Source: Fibrobacterota bacterium
GTDB taxonomy: Bacteria > Fibrobacterota > Chitinivibrionia > Chitinivibrionales > FEN-1185
Assembly: GCA_003165595.1 (NCBI GenBank)
Contig: PLWQ01000013.1
Span: 124,001-188,000 of the forward strand
Direction of reading: 5' to 3'
Length of the DNA: 64,000 nucleotides
Shown here: positions 1 through 9,065 of the stretch, in pieces
How the letters are laid out: each line of letters starts with the position of its first letter
Numbering within the stretch: the stretch's first letter is position 1
The notes under the pieces: model-generated
Database searches by the model: none
Told to the model about the DNA's origin: nothing
The model's input: the letters and a program-made list of their open reading frames with translations, nothing else
Position numbers and translations under genes: made by a program

Positions 1-1802
1 GTTTGGCCGTAGGAAATGCAATCGGCCCATTGGCGGGCGCGCAGTGCGGTCCAGCACATTCCCAGAAGCGCATCTTCGTAGTAATAGCTCATGTTCGAAA
101 CCGAGCGAAGCGCGGTAACCGCCTTGGACAAAGCAAGCTGTTCGTAGAACATATACCCGAGAAACACGTAGGATCTGTTGACGATCTCCCGCTGTTCGTT
201 CGTTGTCACCTTCGACTCGATGCAGTTGCCCAAGGCATTGAGAGCATCTTCCATGTTATAGGTGAGCACATAGGCAATGGCAAGAGAGTGCTGGGCAAAT
301 GGATATTCCGGATGGTTATCGGGAATAAGCAAGAACAGCTGGATGGCTTGCTGAAAATTCTTGTCTCTCATGTTCTGTTCGGCCATTAGATAGTAGGCAT
401 GAAACTTGAGCGAGTCGGGAACGCCGGGGGAGTTGAGGAGCTGAAACTGGCTTCCCACCACCGCCGCGTTCTCATCCCGATAGGCCAGTCGCATAAGCCC
501 GAGATCGGCATAGGGAACCACCGAGCTTTTGGGATAGTCTTTCTTCGTGTCCGAATAATTCTGCGCGGAAAGGTCTCTCATGTCAAGCTTTTCCAGGCAC
601 GCTCCCCGGTAGTATTGCACCCAGTCGTTCTTAAAGAACGAGGGAAACTGCACGAGGATCTGGCTAAAAAGGAAAAACGAGTCCCAGTATTTTGCCTCAA
701 AGTACAGTTTGCAGGCGCGGTTGTACAGTTCGTTGGGCGCCATGTCGAGCACACGCGCCATCTTCTTGGCGTACATTTCTTCCCGGTGGAGGCCCACATC
801 GCCGCGGAGATAGAACGAGTAGGTGGAAACGTCTCCCGTGTACGGCATGCCGATGTACTGGAACAGGAACTGCAGATCGCGTCCTTCGTTGAGGTGCGGC
901 ACATTTACGCCGGCGGAAAACCCGTAGTATTCGTTAGGCTGCCGGATATTTCCCATAAGGTAATAGATATCCAACATGCGCATGATCCAGCCGCCCACCC
1001 GGAAATTGTAATCGTACTCCAAAGTGGCTGTGCCGGTATCCGCGCTCAGGACCGTAACACGGTGAGCAAGGGCGCTGTAGACGTTCTTTACGCTTACGTC
1101 GATGCCCGCATCTATTTGCTTTTCGAGAAAATAGGCAAGCCACGTAAGCTTTACATTGCTTGTGTAGGTCGGCTCGCTCAGGGATGCTATCTTTAAATTG
1201 TCAAGAACAGGCTCTAGGATGTTCTGCAACGAAATGCCGATCACGTGGTCGCCAAAGACGGGGTCCCGCAGCAGCCGGTACGTGAGTCCGACATCGCCCG
1301 TCATATTGTAATACGGGGTTGTGTAGTTGGTACTCAGGGAAAAACCGAGATTTACCCCGATGCTTAGTCCGCCCCAAATGTTGTTTGCATAGGTGCCGAG
1401 CACGAGAAACTTCTCGTCGTACTGCAGATTGTGGATATTCGAGGTGTCCAAGGTGCCGTCGGCTGCATAATTTGTCGGCGCCACGCCGCCCGATCCCTGC
1501 GCACAGACCGTGATTCCCCACGATTCGTACAGCCCGACGGGAATGGTGACGCCCAGTTCGCCGAGCTGATATGCACCTTGCAACGGCAAGGCTCCGCAGG
1601 CCCGCAAATCTATGTAGTTGTCTTCGGTCAGCAAGGCCGGATTTGTAAGCGGCGAATATCGCGAGAACATGTCACGCCATCGCTGTGTTGTCAAATACTC
1701 GCCCGATAAGCCCTGCGCTAGAAGCGGATAGAGGCATCCGCACGCGATAATGGCAAGAACCGCGCAATGCACGTGTCTGGAGAATTTGTTTGTAATGTTC
1801 AT
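1..1802 (-). CDS. Outer-membrane barrel plus TPR-like protein (3' end beyond window)
   Basis: The frame is open for 600 codons from the ATG at 1802 to the left edge, so the C-terminus is missing. A signal peptide of about 29 residues (MNITNKFSRHVHCAVLAIIA...) is followed by a region rich in alternating aromatic/polar strands with an early 'SPLTNPALL' segment, like the NPA segment of PorV/PorQ-type barrels, to about residue 320. The remainder is helical with repeated Tyr/Ala/Leu spacing typical of TPR-like hairpins. An AAGGA lies about 8 nt before the ATG. I infer an envelope protein with a barrel-like front and a periplasmic repeat domain; no specific family is recognised. It is divergent from the TPR gene at 2394, and a dispersed repeat lies between them. 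Confidence 0.7.
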   Translation of the reverse strand, partial: MNITNKFSRHVHCAVLAIIACGCLYPLLAQGLSGEYLTTQRWRDMFSRYSPLTNPALLTEDNYIDLRACGALPLQGAYQLGELGVTIPVGLYESWGITVCAQGSGGVAPTNYAADGTLDTSNIHNLQYDEKFLVLGTYANNIWGGLSIGVNLGFSLSTNYTTPYYNMTGDVGLTYRLLRDPVFGDHVIGISLQNILEPVLDNLKIASLSEPTYTSNVKLTWLAYFLEKQIDAGIDVSVKNVYSALAHRVTVLSADTGTATLEYDYNFRVGGWIMRMLDIYYLMGNIRQPNEYYGFSAGVNVPHLNEGRDLQFLFQYIGMPYTGDVSTYSFYLRGDVGLHREEMYAKKMARVLDMAPNELYNRACKLYFEAKYWDSFFLFSQILVQFPSFFKNDWVQYYRGACLEKLDMRDLSAQNYSDTKKDYPKSSVVPYADLGLMRLAYRDENAAVVGSQFQLLNSPGVPDSLKFHAYYLMAEQNMRDKNFQQAIQLFLLIPDNHPEYPFAQHSLAIAYVLTYNMEDALNALGNCIESKVTTNEQREIVNRSYVFLGYMFYEQLALSKAVTALRSVSNMSYYYEDALLGMCWTALRARQWADCISYGQ

Positions 1803-2393
1803 GGGGAAGGTCCTTGGTTTCTAAGAGGTTTGGGGGGTTAAAGGATTATTCCCTTACTTTACCGGTTTAATGGACTGAGCACGCGGCCACCTTTTCTGGA
1901 AAGTGAAATTCTCTCACTTGTAGGATAATATAGTATTGTAACGGATCGAAATAAAACATAATTGGTTTCACGAGATTATTTTTTGTTGTGCGTGCGGGGC
2001 TCCGGGAAGCAGGGGTAATGTGCTTGCCCTGGGATTGAAGGACCCTGCAGTAAGCTGCGGAGAAAAGGCAAATGAGATAATATTAAACGCGAAGCGCTAG
2101 TACCGCACCTTAGGGAATGAAATGACAATCCTTCAATCCCTATGGAAAAAGAAATCGCTCGCTACCCCCGAAGCAAGCTTCGAGGGTAGCGCTCGCTGTG
2201 GGATTCACCTGCGCATCGGGAAACGGGAAGTCGCGCGATATTACTATTTTCGCAAAGTTATATATGATATTTTTAGTTGCATGTCGTATCGACTTTCCAT
2301 GTTCCAATTCGACGTTCCCGCGGGCGCATGCCTGGCCTGCAAGCAAAGTCGGAAATATGTCTGTGCCGCAGCCTTCCAACCGTCGGATCAACG
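1803..2393. other. Intergenic region with a nested-palindrome repeat, no clear gene
   Basis: This 591-base gap separates divergent genes. The only strong structure is the repeat element at 2031-2207, described separately. A small palindrome (AAGTGA...TCACTT, 1901-1919) lies about 100 bases upstream of the left gene. A short open frame over 2122-2397 crosses the repeat and is not credible as a gene. No convincing sigma70 promoter was found on either strand. Confidence 0.6.
2031..2207 (+). repeat. Dispersed nested-palindrome element, copy 1
   Basis: A 12-base perfect inverted repeat (GGGATTGAAGGA at 2031-2042, TCCTTCAATCCC at 2129-2140) encloses a smaller hairpin (2043-2060, CTGCAG/CTGCGG arms). 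It is followed by a 14-bp stem with one mismatch and a 2-nt loop at 2161-2190 (arms GCTACCCCCGAAGC / GCTTCGAGGGTAGC), ending near TGGGATTCA (2199-2207). The stretch 2131-2207 matches, base for base over most of its length, the minus strand of 26790-26705. The two loci are therefore copies of one element. Copy 1 carries extra sequence (about 2061-2128) inside the first stem. It resembles REP/MITE-type non-coding repeats; no transposase is present. Confidence 0.6.
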
Positions 2394-3407
2394 ATGAAGA
2401 AATGCCGGGTCGTTGCAGTGGCGGTGATACTGCTCAGCCTCTCGTCGTTCGGCCAGTCGCGCGACACCAGGTTGCTGCTGGATTCCGCGAAGATCTACTT
2501 GGTAAACCAATTGTACGCGCGTACCGATAATTCCCTTGAAAGAATTCTTCATGCCGACCCGGACAATGCAGAGGCGGCATATTTGCTCCTCGCTTCCGCG
2601 CAAACCAAGATCCTTGACTACGAATCCTACGAAATGGATGCCGACTACTTTGTGGAGAAGGCAAAGGCGACCCTCGACGTACTGAGCAAATCGTTGCCCG
2701 GGCGGCGCGGTCGGGATTCTCTGGCGTGCCTTTTTTACATCGGCAACATCGAAGGCGGCATCAGCATCATAGAGGCGAAGGTGGGGAACTGGCCCGCAGC
2801 TGTCAAGAGCGGGGCTTCATCGATCGGCGCATTCAAGCGAGTCATCAAGACGACCCCGGATTACTATCCGGCATATCTCGGACTGGGCATTTTCAATTAC
2901 TACATCAGTCAGAATCTCAAGTGGCTTCCATTTTTTGAGGACAAACGAGACGAGGGACTCGAACAGGTTCGGCTGTCCACCAAGGCCGAATTCCCTTATT
3001 CGTATGTTGCCAAAAACTCGTTGTGCTGGATTCTTCTCGAACGCAACGAATACCGCTCTGCGGATTCCATTGCCGGATCGGTGCTTGCCGAACTGCCCGC
3101 AAACACGATATTCATCAGGCTTAAGGCGCGAATTGCCCTCTTCCGGAAGGACCTGCCTTCGGCGGCGGCATGGGCAAGAAAGCTTGTTGCCATTTCGGAA
3201 AAACGCGTTCCCGCAAACTGGTCCGACCTGTTCTCCGGGTATCAGATACTCATCAGCACCAGCGATGAACTCGGCAGAAAGAACGAATGCCTCGCATTGT
3301 GCAGAAAAGCTCTCGCCAAGAACGTGCCGGAGCCGTACCTGCGAATTCCCTATGTCAAGAAACACCTCCGGTACATAGCCGACATCCAGCGGAAGTACGC
3401 GAATTGA
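2394..3407 (+). CDS. Secreted TPR-like protein
   Basis: Encodes 337 residues from the ATG at 2394. The frame opens further upstream, but only this start gives a clean signal peptide (MKKCRVVAVAVILLSLSSFG). The mature part is helical with TPR-like spacing, for example 'HADPDNAEAAYLLLASAQTK' and 'TPDYYPAYLGLGIFNYYIS', and later helices with Leu/Ala periodicity. It probably acts in the periplasm as a protein-interaction scaffold. The gene runs in the same direction as the Wzi-like barrel 80 bases downstream, so the two may be cotranscribed. The Shine-Dalgarno is weak. No enzyme motif is visible and the exact role is unknown. Confidence 0.75.
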   Translation: MKKCRVVAVAVILLSLSSFGQSRDTRLLLDSAKIYLVNQLYARTDNSLERILHADPDNAEAAYLLLASAQTKILDYESYEMDADYFVEKAKATLDVLSKSLPGRRGRDSLACLFYIGNIEGGISIIEAKVGNWPAAVKSGASSIGAFKRVIKTTPDYYPAYLGLGIFNYYISQNLKWLPFFEDKRDEGLEQVRLSTKAEFPYSYVAKNSLCWILLERNEYRSADSIAGSVLAELPANTIFIRLKARIALFRKDLPSAAAWARKLVAISEKRVPANWSDLFSGYQILISTSDELGRKNECLALCRKALAKNVPEPYLRIPYVKKHLRYIADIQRKYAN

Positions 3408-3490
3408 CTGCGCCGCTTGACGCTGTCTGCTGGGGGCCACGCATGCGATTCCCGTATCGATCCGGCGGTTCTTTGGTGTATTTTTTACCT

Positions 3491-5119
3491 ATGAACGCCC
3501 ATCGGCTCGTTAGTACCGCCTGCGTAATCGTCGTGTGCGCACTGCCCCTTAGGGCGGCGTTTTGCCCCGCGGTGGAGATCGATCCCGAGACCGACAACCT
3601 CATGTATCGCATAGCAACCAGGTACAATGTGCGGTTGCCCGCGTCCTTTTTCTGCCAGCCCATGACCACCTGCGACGTGCTTGCATTTCTCGACAAGGCC
3701 GATTCGCTTGCGGCGGCGGGCCGGCTTGCGCCCGCCGAGGCATTCGATGTCGTAGCCCTTAGAAATCACATCTCGGCCCAGAGCGGCCTGCTCAAGTGGA
3801 AGTCACACACCGCAGACGCGCATGTCAACGTTCACGCCGACCTGACGGACACCAACAGTCTTTCGTCGGGCTCAAGGAATGCCGGATACGTTCGCGGGGC
3901 CGCTGGCGCAACCCTCAATGCAAACCTGAACCAGTTGTCGTTTTACTCGGGGGTGCAAGTGTGGACCGACTACCGGTCCGACACCATGTATCACCAGAGC
4001 AGCTATCAGCCCTACGACGGCGTGCCCTACAACTTGTACGGCAGGGCCGATTCAAGCAGAGTCAGATCTTCGGACATGCTGCGGGGCGGCGTGGTGTATG
4101 TTGCTCCGCCATTTCGGATCGACGCGGGCATCGACCGAATAAAGCAGGGGCCCGTATTGGTGAGTCCGCTCACGTTTTCCGGGTATGCGCCGCCCGAGAC
4201 CTACGTGCGGGGCGAAATTTCGTTCGGGATCATGGACTACACTCAAACAGTGGGGCGCCTGGAGAGCGAAAACGACAAACCGAAATACTTTTACACGCAC
4301 AGAATCAACGTTCCGCTGCTCAAGAACCGTCTTGATCTCGGGCTCACCGAGGTTGTTATTAATGGAAGCACGACCAACCAGCAACCCGACACGTCGCCCG
4401 ATGCATTGCGAAAAGGGTACTACGAGGTCACGCGTGACTGGGAAATAGGCTACATGATTCCTTTTGTTCCTTATGTCTTTATGGAACACTATCTGGGAGA
4501 CAGGGACAACAAGGCGTTGTCCTTCGATTGCAACATTGCCTTTCCGGATAATTTCAGGTGGTATGGCGAGTTGTTTATCGACGACATGCTCAACCCTTGG
4601 TCGTTGTTCTTTTCAAACGACTGGGGAAACAAGTGGGCGCTTGACATCGGCGGTCAGTACTTTACAAACGTGCTGTCGCGCGACGTGACCGTCACTGCCG
4701 AATACTGCCGCGTCGAGCCGTGGGTATACACCCATTTTTACGGCGGCAGCCATCGTTACGACAACTTTAACGTGTGTCTCGGCGCGCCCCTTGGACCCAA
4801 CTCCGATCTTCTCTCGCTTTCCTGCGAAACCAGACTCACGCCGCGAAATACGGTGGGGCTGAGCTTGACACATGCGCGAACCAACCATGTGCAGCGCGGC
4901 GGGAACATCACGGACGTGTTTCAGGACCCGGGAACAGCACATCCGGATTCTCCGACAAGAGTTTTTCTCAACCCTGCCGATTCCGGGGAAGCAACGGTGA
5001 CCAGGGCGGGATTGTACTGGAAATTCGACCCGTTCGGGCTGTTTAGAGTCAACGTGAAATACGAGTACGACGCGTCCGGTATGTCAATAATTCAGGTATA
5101 CGGCGGGCTGTATTTCTAG
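3491..5119 (+). CDS. Wzi-like capsule assembly outer-membrane protein
   Basis: Encodes 542 residues from ATG 3491, beginning with a signal peptide (MNAHRLVSTACVIVVCALPL). An upstream in-frame ATG at 3443 has a better G-rich site and would add 16 residues. After an N-terminal helical part, the protein is a run of amphipathic strands ending in aromatic 'VYGGLYF', as expected for a beta-barrel. Segments such as 'GIDRIKQGPVLVSPLTFSGY', 'EHYLGDRDNKALSFD' and 'WYGELFIDDM' resemble the Wzi family, which anchors capsular polysaccharide at the cell surface. The large capsule locus in this window supports that reading. Other large barrels are possible. Confidence 0.6.
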   Translation: MNAHRLVSTACVIVVCALPLRAAFCPAVEIDPETDNLMYRIATRYNVRLPASFFCQPMTTCDVLAFLDKADSLAAAGRLAPAEAFDVVALRNHISAQSGLLKWKSHTADAHVNVHADLTDTNSLSSGSRNAGYVRGAAGATLNANLNQLSFYSGVQVWTDYRSDTMYHQSSYQPYDGVPYNLYGRADSSRVRSSDMLRGGVVYVAPPFRIDAGIDRIKQGPVLVSPLTFSGYAPPETYVRGEISFGIMDYTQTVGRLESENDKPKYFYTHRINVPLLKNRLDLGLTEVVINGSTTNQQPDTSPDALRKGYYEVTRDWEIGYMIPFVPYVFMEHYLGDRDNKALSFDCNIAFPDNFRWYGELFIDDMLNPWSLFFSNDWGNKWALDIGGQYFTNVLSRDVTVTAEYCRVEPWVYTHFYGGSHRYDNFNVCLGAPLGPNSDLLSLSCETRLTPRNTVGLSLTHARTNHVQRGGNITDVFQDPGTAHPDSPTRVFLNPADSGEATVTRAGLYWKFDPFGLFRVNVKYEYDASGMSIIQVYGGLYF

Positions 5120-5178
5120 ACGGCACCGGCCGCAAAAGCGGATTTCTTGGCGGGCTCAGTCCGACCCGCAGCCCGGTC

Positions 5179-5583
5179 TTACCTAAAGGCTGTCAGCTTA
5201 AGCGAATCAACGATTGCCTTGTTCCTTGGACTACCGGAGGCTTTCAGGACCCAGAGATACTCGGCATAGCCGCCGGTGAGGCCGACTCGGACGCAGATTC
5301 TGTCTTGCGCTTTGAGAAAGTGATCTTGGTATGCCATGCGCTTCGCGGCGTCGTTGACGGAAAAGGAATCCTTGTACAGGAGACTGAGCGAGTCGAGATA
5401 GGTATTGCACATGATCCATTTTTTCACCTGGTCTGCGGTCACCGCAGAGTCCGAGGGGGGAATGAAGTCGATTTTCCGGGAATCGGGCGCAGAGGGCTGC
5501 GCGTTCGCCGGTTCCCTTTTCTGACACGCGGACGTCAAGGCCAGGAGCATGCACAGCACTGAGATCAGACTCGCTTTTTTCAC
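5179..5583 (-). CDS. Small hypothetical lipoprotein
   Basis: 134 residues with a lipoprotein signal peptide (MKKASLISVLCMLLALTSAC) and predicted lipidation at Cys20. The mature part is charged and shows no known domain. The start is preceded by AGGAGACGTCCGTG, a good ribosome binding site. It converges with the Wzi-like gene on its left and diverges from rsmA on its right. A candidate promoter lies at 5621-5649. The function is unknown. Confidence 0.7.
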   Translation of the reverse strand: MKKASLISVLCMLLALTSACQKREPANAQPSAPDSRKIDFIPPSDSAVTADQVKKWIMCNTYLDSLSLLYKDSFSVNDAAKRMAYQDHFLKAQDRICVRVGLTGGYAEYLWVLKASGSPRNKAIVDSLKLTAFR

Positions 5584-5620
5584 GGACGTCTCCTTTTCTG
5601 AGAACGTGGAATGTATCTAA

Positions 5621-5649
5621 AAACTACGTTGTATGTCGGCGGTTGTCAA
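5621..5649 (-). promoter_or_regulatory. Candidate sigma70 promoter for the lipoprotein gene
   Basis: On the minus strand a perfect -35 TTGACA (5644-5649) is followed after 17 bases by TAGTTT (5621-5626), a weak -10. It lies about 40 bases upstream of the lipoprotein start. Pattern match only. Confidence 0.35.
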
Positions 5650-5653
5650 ATTG

Positions 5654-5677
5654 ACCGGCCGGGGGCCGGTGTTTGTT
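5654..5677 (+). terminator. GC-rich hairpin with short T-rich tail upstream of rsmA
   Basis: ACCGGCC (5654-5660), loop GGG and GGCCGGT (5664-5670) form a perfect 7-bp stem followed by GTTTGTT. The shape is terminator-like on the plus strand, but it precedes rsmA by only about 50 bases and no plus-strand gene ends just before it. It could instead be an attenuator or part of the rsmA leader. Confidence 0.35.
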
Positions 5678-5727
5678 CGCTTGCGACACCGTCCGGCGGC
5701 TCACCAAGGTGCCGGGGCTAGAACCTC

Positions 5728-6513
5728 ATGGGGCCCAAAAAACAGCTCGGACAACATTTCTTAATATCCGTAGTGCACGCACGGCGCATTGCCGGGAGCC
5801 TGCCTGCGGGCGCAAACGAGAATGTCCTGGAAATCGGGCCGGGAAACGGGGCTCTCACGGTGCACCTTGTCGAGCGGTTCGCGCACGTTCATTGCGTGGA
5901 AATCGACGACGATGTCGTGGCCGCCCTTACGGAGAAAATCGGCGCAGCGTCGTGGACGCTTCACCGGTGCGATGCGCTCACGTTCGATTTCGCCAAGGCG
6001 GGTTTCCCTCTCCATGTCGTTGGAAACCTGCCCTACAACATCGGTGCTCTTCTCATCAAGAAGACATTACTTTACGGTAACGGTATCCTCAGCTGCACCT
6101 TCATGGTTCAGCGGGAGGTTGCGCAGCGGATAGTTGCGGTTTCTCACACAAAGGAAAACGGGTTTCTGTCGGTCTTCTGCCAGTTCTTTGGCACGCCGCG
6201 AATCGTGCTTCGGGCGCCAGCCGGGGTTTTTTTCCCGAAGCCCAACGTCGAGTCGGCGGTGTTTCGGATCGAGATCGAACCCGACCTTGAGGCCAAGCTT
6301 CCTGTTTCGCAATGGAACGACTATTTTTCATTCGTGGACAAAGGCTTCAGGATGAGGCGGAAGATGCTCGCGAACGTACTCGGCCGTGAAGGGGGGCGGC
6401 AGCGATGGGTGGAACTCCTTCGCGGCATGGACATCGTTGACGGCGCACGCGCCGAAGATTTGTCCGCGGCCGAATGGCTCACGTTATACAAACTATCATG
6501 CGAAACACCCTGA
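5728..6513 (+). CDS. rsmA: 16S rRNA (adenine1518/1519-N6)-dimethyltransferase RsmA/KsgA
   Basis: 261 residues, the usual length for RsmA. Diagnostic motifs are KKQLGQHFL (residues 4-12), the SAM-binding LEIGPGNGALT (34-44), the catalytic NLPYN (100-104) and the late FFPKPNVESAV. The enzyme dimethylates two adjacent adenosines near the 3' end of 16S rRNA during small-subunit maturation in the cytoplasm. Its last 16 bases overlap the start of the downstream barrel gene, implying translational coupling, although the functions appear unrelated. Confidence 0.97.
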   Translation: MGPKKQLGQHFLISVVHARRIAGSLPAGANENVLEIGPGNGALTVHLVERFAHVHCVEIDDDVVAALTEKIGAASWTLHRCDALTFDFAKAGFPLHVVGNLPYNIGALLIKKTLLYGNGILSCTFMVQREVAQRIVAVSHTKENGFLSVFCQFFGTPRIVLRAPAGVFFPKPNVESAVFRIEIEPDLEAKLPVSQWNDYFSFVDKGFRMRRKMLANVLGREGGRQRWVELLRGMDIVDGARAEDLSAAEWLTLYKLSCETP

Positions 6514-8528
6514 AACCGGTAATTGTGTCGGTGTGCGCCATACTGGCCTGGCAGCCTGCTGCCGGCCAGGTCAACGCGTGGCCGCAATTTCTGACTGTTC
6601 CCGCGAAGCCCGCCGCAGCCGATTCCAACCGCACGGTGTATGGTTCGGACCAGAACCTGTACATTCACACCTTCAAGTCACGTGACTCGGTGAGCATAGA
6701 GAGCAATACCGCTTCGTACGGCGTCAATCAGAGCGTCGACTACGAACTCAAGAACGATTCATGGTTTGATACCAAGGACCAGTTTTACGATCTTTCGGGG
6801 AGTGTGGTTCGGAAGGAATTGCCGCTGGGACTTTCTGCCGGTCTGGAATGGACGCCGGTGCTTATCCTTAACAAACGCACATCGAGCCAGGGACTGCTTG
6901 GTTCTATTGAAGCCGGGCCCGTTGCGTCGGCGGCCCCGCTTGGCATACCGGTGGAGCTGCACGGCGGCGGCACGGCGCGCGGATGGAACGACAGTCTGGG
7001 GGCGGTGAGCGTCAATGACTACGGATTGCTGTCGCGCGACAAAGGGTTTTATGCTGGCGGCGATGTCGGATCGCTGGTGAAGCCGCTTCCCTTACTTCCG
7101 CTTATCGTGGATGTGCGCGGATACGGGCGATCCATGGAGACCTCCAAGCTCATTTCCGGGACCGCCTTCGCGCTGGTGTACGCGGGGCTCCCCTCGGGGG
7201 ACAGCTGTTTTGCAATGTACGCCGATTCATTGACAAATGGCAAAGATGCGTTTCTCGGGCAAGCGCAGGGCAAGCCCCATTTCATCGACGACCCGGAAAA
7301 AACCGAGCGCTCTTACCAGATAAGCGCGGGAATACGGGGCAGGCCGAGATTCTGGCTTGTGCCGGGTGCGGTGTATTCTTACAACGAACATTATCTGTCG
7401 TATCGCGACGTATGGGGCGACAAGAGAAATACCGACAATTCAATAAATTTTGTGCTCGGGACCGATTCGGTGTTTCCGGTTTCATATGCCGGCGGCATCA
7501 AAATAGACTGGGAAAGGGAAAATAAACACTCGCTCTCGGCCGAAGACCAGGGAAGCTCGGTCACACTTTCACCCGAATTGCAGTTGATGAACATCGAGGG
7601 CAAGCTTGCAAGCCTCGACGACTACCAGGCGTATCGCATTGAAATGATAAACACCGTGTCGAAGTACTTCCGCAACGGAATCGGAGCCGAATACACCTCT
7701 GATATTTCCCGCTATTCAAAGGATTATCCCGTATATTACGTTTCAAATGGTGACACGATCCGTCCCGACCCGCCGCAGGACAACGATCTTATCGTGAACA
7801 GACAGAAATTTACGCTGGTTCCGATTCCGTCCGCGTGGGGCAAGGCATCGTTGTTCGTGGAATATTCAAACAACTACAGGAATTATATCAAGAAAGAGAT
7901 GAGCGGGAACAACGAAATCGACCAGCTCTACCGCGTCGGTGGAAACGGCAATTTCATCATTGCACAACGGTGTACGGTGTCCGAAGCAATGAGCTCAGAC
8001 GTCAAGACAACAGACTACGTATTTCCCGAAACCAAGCGGGGGTCTCCGCCGCCGTATTCCCGGAAATGGAGTTCACTTTTGTTGCTCGATTGGGCCATAA
8101 CCCCCTGGCTCGGCCTCAAAACCGAGTGGAACGAGATCTATTGCGATTTTGGGACATGGAACGCGAGGGAGTACCTCGATACCACGACGCTCAAGTCCGC
8201 CGAGGCGGTGGCAAACTACCACGATTATTACGCAATCGTCGACAAGTCGTGGGAACACGAGATAAAGCTCACCCTGGCTGCCGTCCCGTTTCGCGATTGC
8301 CGGGTGACCGCGGGATGCTCATACCAGTACATTGACTCACGCCAATTCAATGTGGCAAGCGGATCGTACGATCCGATCTTCGGCGCCGCAGGCACCCGGG
8401 TGATGCCCTTTGCGTCACTCACGTACCAGCTCGGCGCTCAGGCCCAGTTTAATGCCTCATTTGCCAGAACGTTTGATATCCTTAACAAGTTCTGGGACAT
8501 TCACGTGTCTCTCACCGGGGTGTTCTAG
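6498..8528 (+). CDS. Large outer-membrane beta-barrel protein of unknown family
   Basis: 676 residues from ATG 6498, inside the 3' end of rsmA. An earlier in-frame ATG (6474) gives a worse signal peptide; the chosen start yields MRNTLKPVIVSVCAILAW followed by small residues. The mature protein is almost entirely alternating polar/aromatic strands with short turns and ends in 'WDIHVSLTGVF', a terminal aromatic typical of barrels inserted by the BAM machinery. It abuts two lipoprotein genes, so the trio may form an envelope complex. No characterised homologue is recognised. Confidence 0.7.
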   Translation: MRNTLKPVIVSVCAILAWQPAAGQVNAWPQFLTVPAKPAAADSNRTVYGSDQNLYIHTFKSRDSVSIESNTASYGVNQSVDYELKNDSWFDTKDQFYDLSGSVVRKELPLGLSAGLEWTPVLILNKRTSSQGLLGSIEAGPVASAAPLGIPVELHGGGTARGWNDSLGAVSVNDYGLLSRDKGFYAGGDVGSLVKPLPLLPLIVDVRGYGRSMETSKLISGTAFALVYAGLPSGDSCFAMYADSLTNGKDAFLGQAQGKPHFIDDPEKTERSYQISAGIRGRPRFWLVPGAVYSYNEHYLSYRDVWGDKRNTDNSINFVLGTDSVFPVSYAGGIKIDWERENKHSLSAEDQGSSVTLSPELQLMNIEGKLASLDDYQAYRIEMINTVSKYFRNGIGAEYTSDISRYSKDYPVYYVSNGDTIRPDPPQDNDLIVNRQKFTLVPIPSAWGKASLFVEYSNNYRNYIKKEMSGNNEIDQLYRVGGNGNFIIAQRCTVSEAMSSDVKTTDYVFPETKRGSPPPYSRKWSSLLLLDWAITPWLGLKTEWNEIYCDFGTWNAREYLDTTTLKSAEAVANYHDYYAIVDKSWEHEIKLTLAAVPFRDCRVTAGCSYQYIDSRQFNVASGSYDPIFGAAGTRVMPFASLTYQLGAQAQFNASFARTFDILNKFWDIHVSLTGVF

Positions 8529-8529
8529 A

Positions 8530-9054
8530 ATGCCGAAATGCATTTTCCTCCTGTCGGTTATGGTGGTCATGTCGGTGTCGTGCGGAGCCTTCGCCCCGCG
8601 GCCGACGGAATATCCCTCAAACACCGTCACCGTTGACCCTCTTAATTTCGCGTCGATCCTGTGGGGAACCGGTAAAGAGATCACCAAAGTGGATTACAAC
8701 GATATCTTCTTCGACTCGGCGAAATTCGTTGATATCAACGACAACTCCTACGAAAAGCAAATGCTCGTCGACCATCTCCAGGACGTCATCCGCAGGTTCG
8801 CAATAGATGAGGTTTCCTGGAGAACCGACTCCCTGACCGATTTCCCCATAGCGGACACATTTTTCGTTGACCGCACGTACCATGTTGTCGCCCGGGACAC
8901 ACTTATGATCCCGCCGAAGTCCTACCAATTCGACAACAGCGCCTCATTCAAGCTGATATTCAATGCAGATAAGAACACATGGAACATTTTCTATTTCAAA
9001 GACAAGTATCCCGGAAAGTCTATTTTTCACCCGTTATTTCAGCCGGACTATTGA
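8530..9054 (+). CDS. Hypothetical lipoprotein
   Basis: 174 residues starting at the ATG immediately after the barrel stop codon (8526-8528). The frame extends upstream, but this start gives a lipoprotein signal (MPKCIFLLSVMVVMSVSC, Cys18). The mature domain is a compact alpha/beta sequence with many Asp and aromatic residues and no motif I recognise. Tight spacing with the flanking barrel and the next lipoprotein indicates one operon. The product probably sits on the periplasmic face of an envelope membrane. Confidence 0.7.
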   Translation: MPKCIFLLSVMVVMSVSCGAFAPRPTEYPSNTVTVDPLNFASILWGTGKEITKVDYNDIFFDSAKFVDINDNSYEKQMLVDHLQDVIRRFAIDEVSWRTDSLTDFPIADTFFVDRTYHVVARDTLMIPPKSYQFDNSASFKLIFNADKNTWNIFYFKDKYPGKSIFHPLFQPDY

Positions 9055-9065
9055 CCGGGGGCTCA

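Noticed and set aside
399-1196. 265-codon open frame on the plus strand
   Set aside because: It is antisense to the barrel/TPR gene, with no signal peptide, ribosome site or family resemblance; a shadow frame.
2122-2397. 91-codon plus-strand frame over the repeat element
   Set aside because: It runs through the palindromes and into the TPR gene region, without a ribosome site or protein-like composition.
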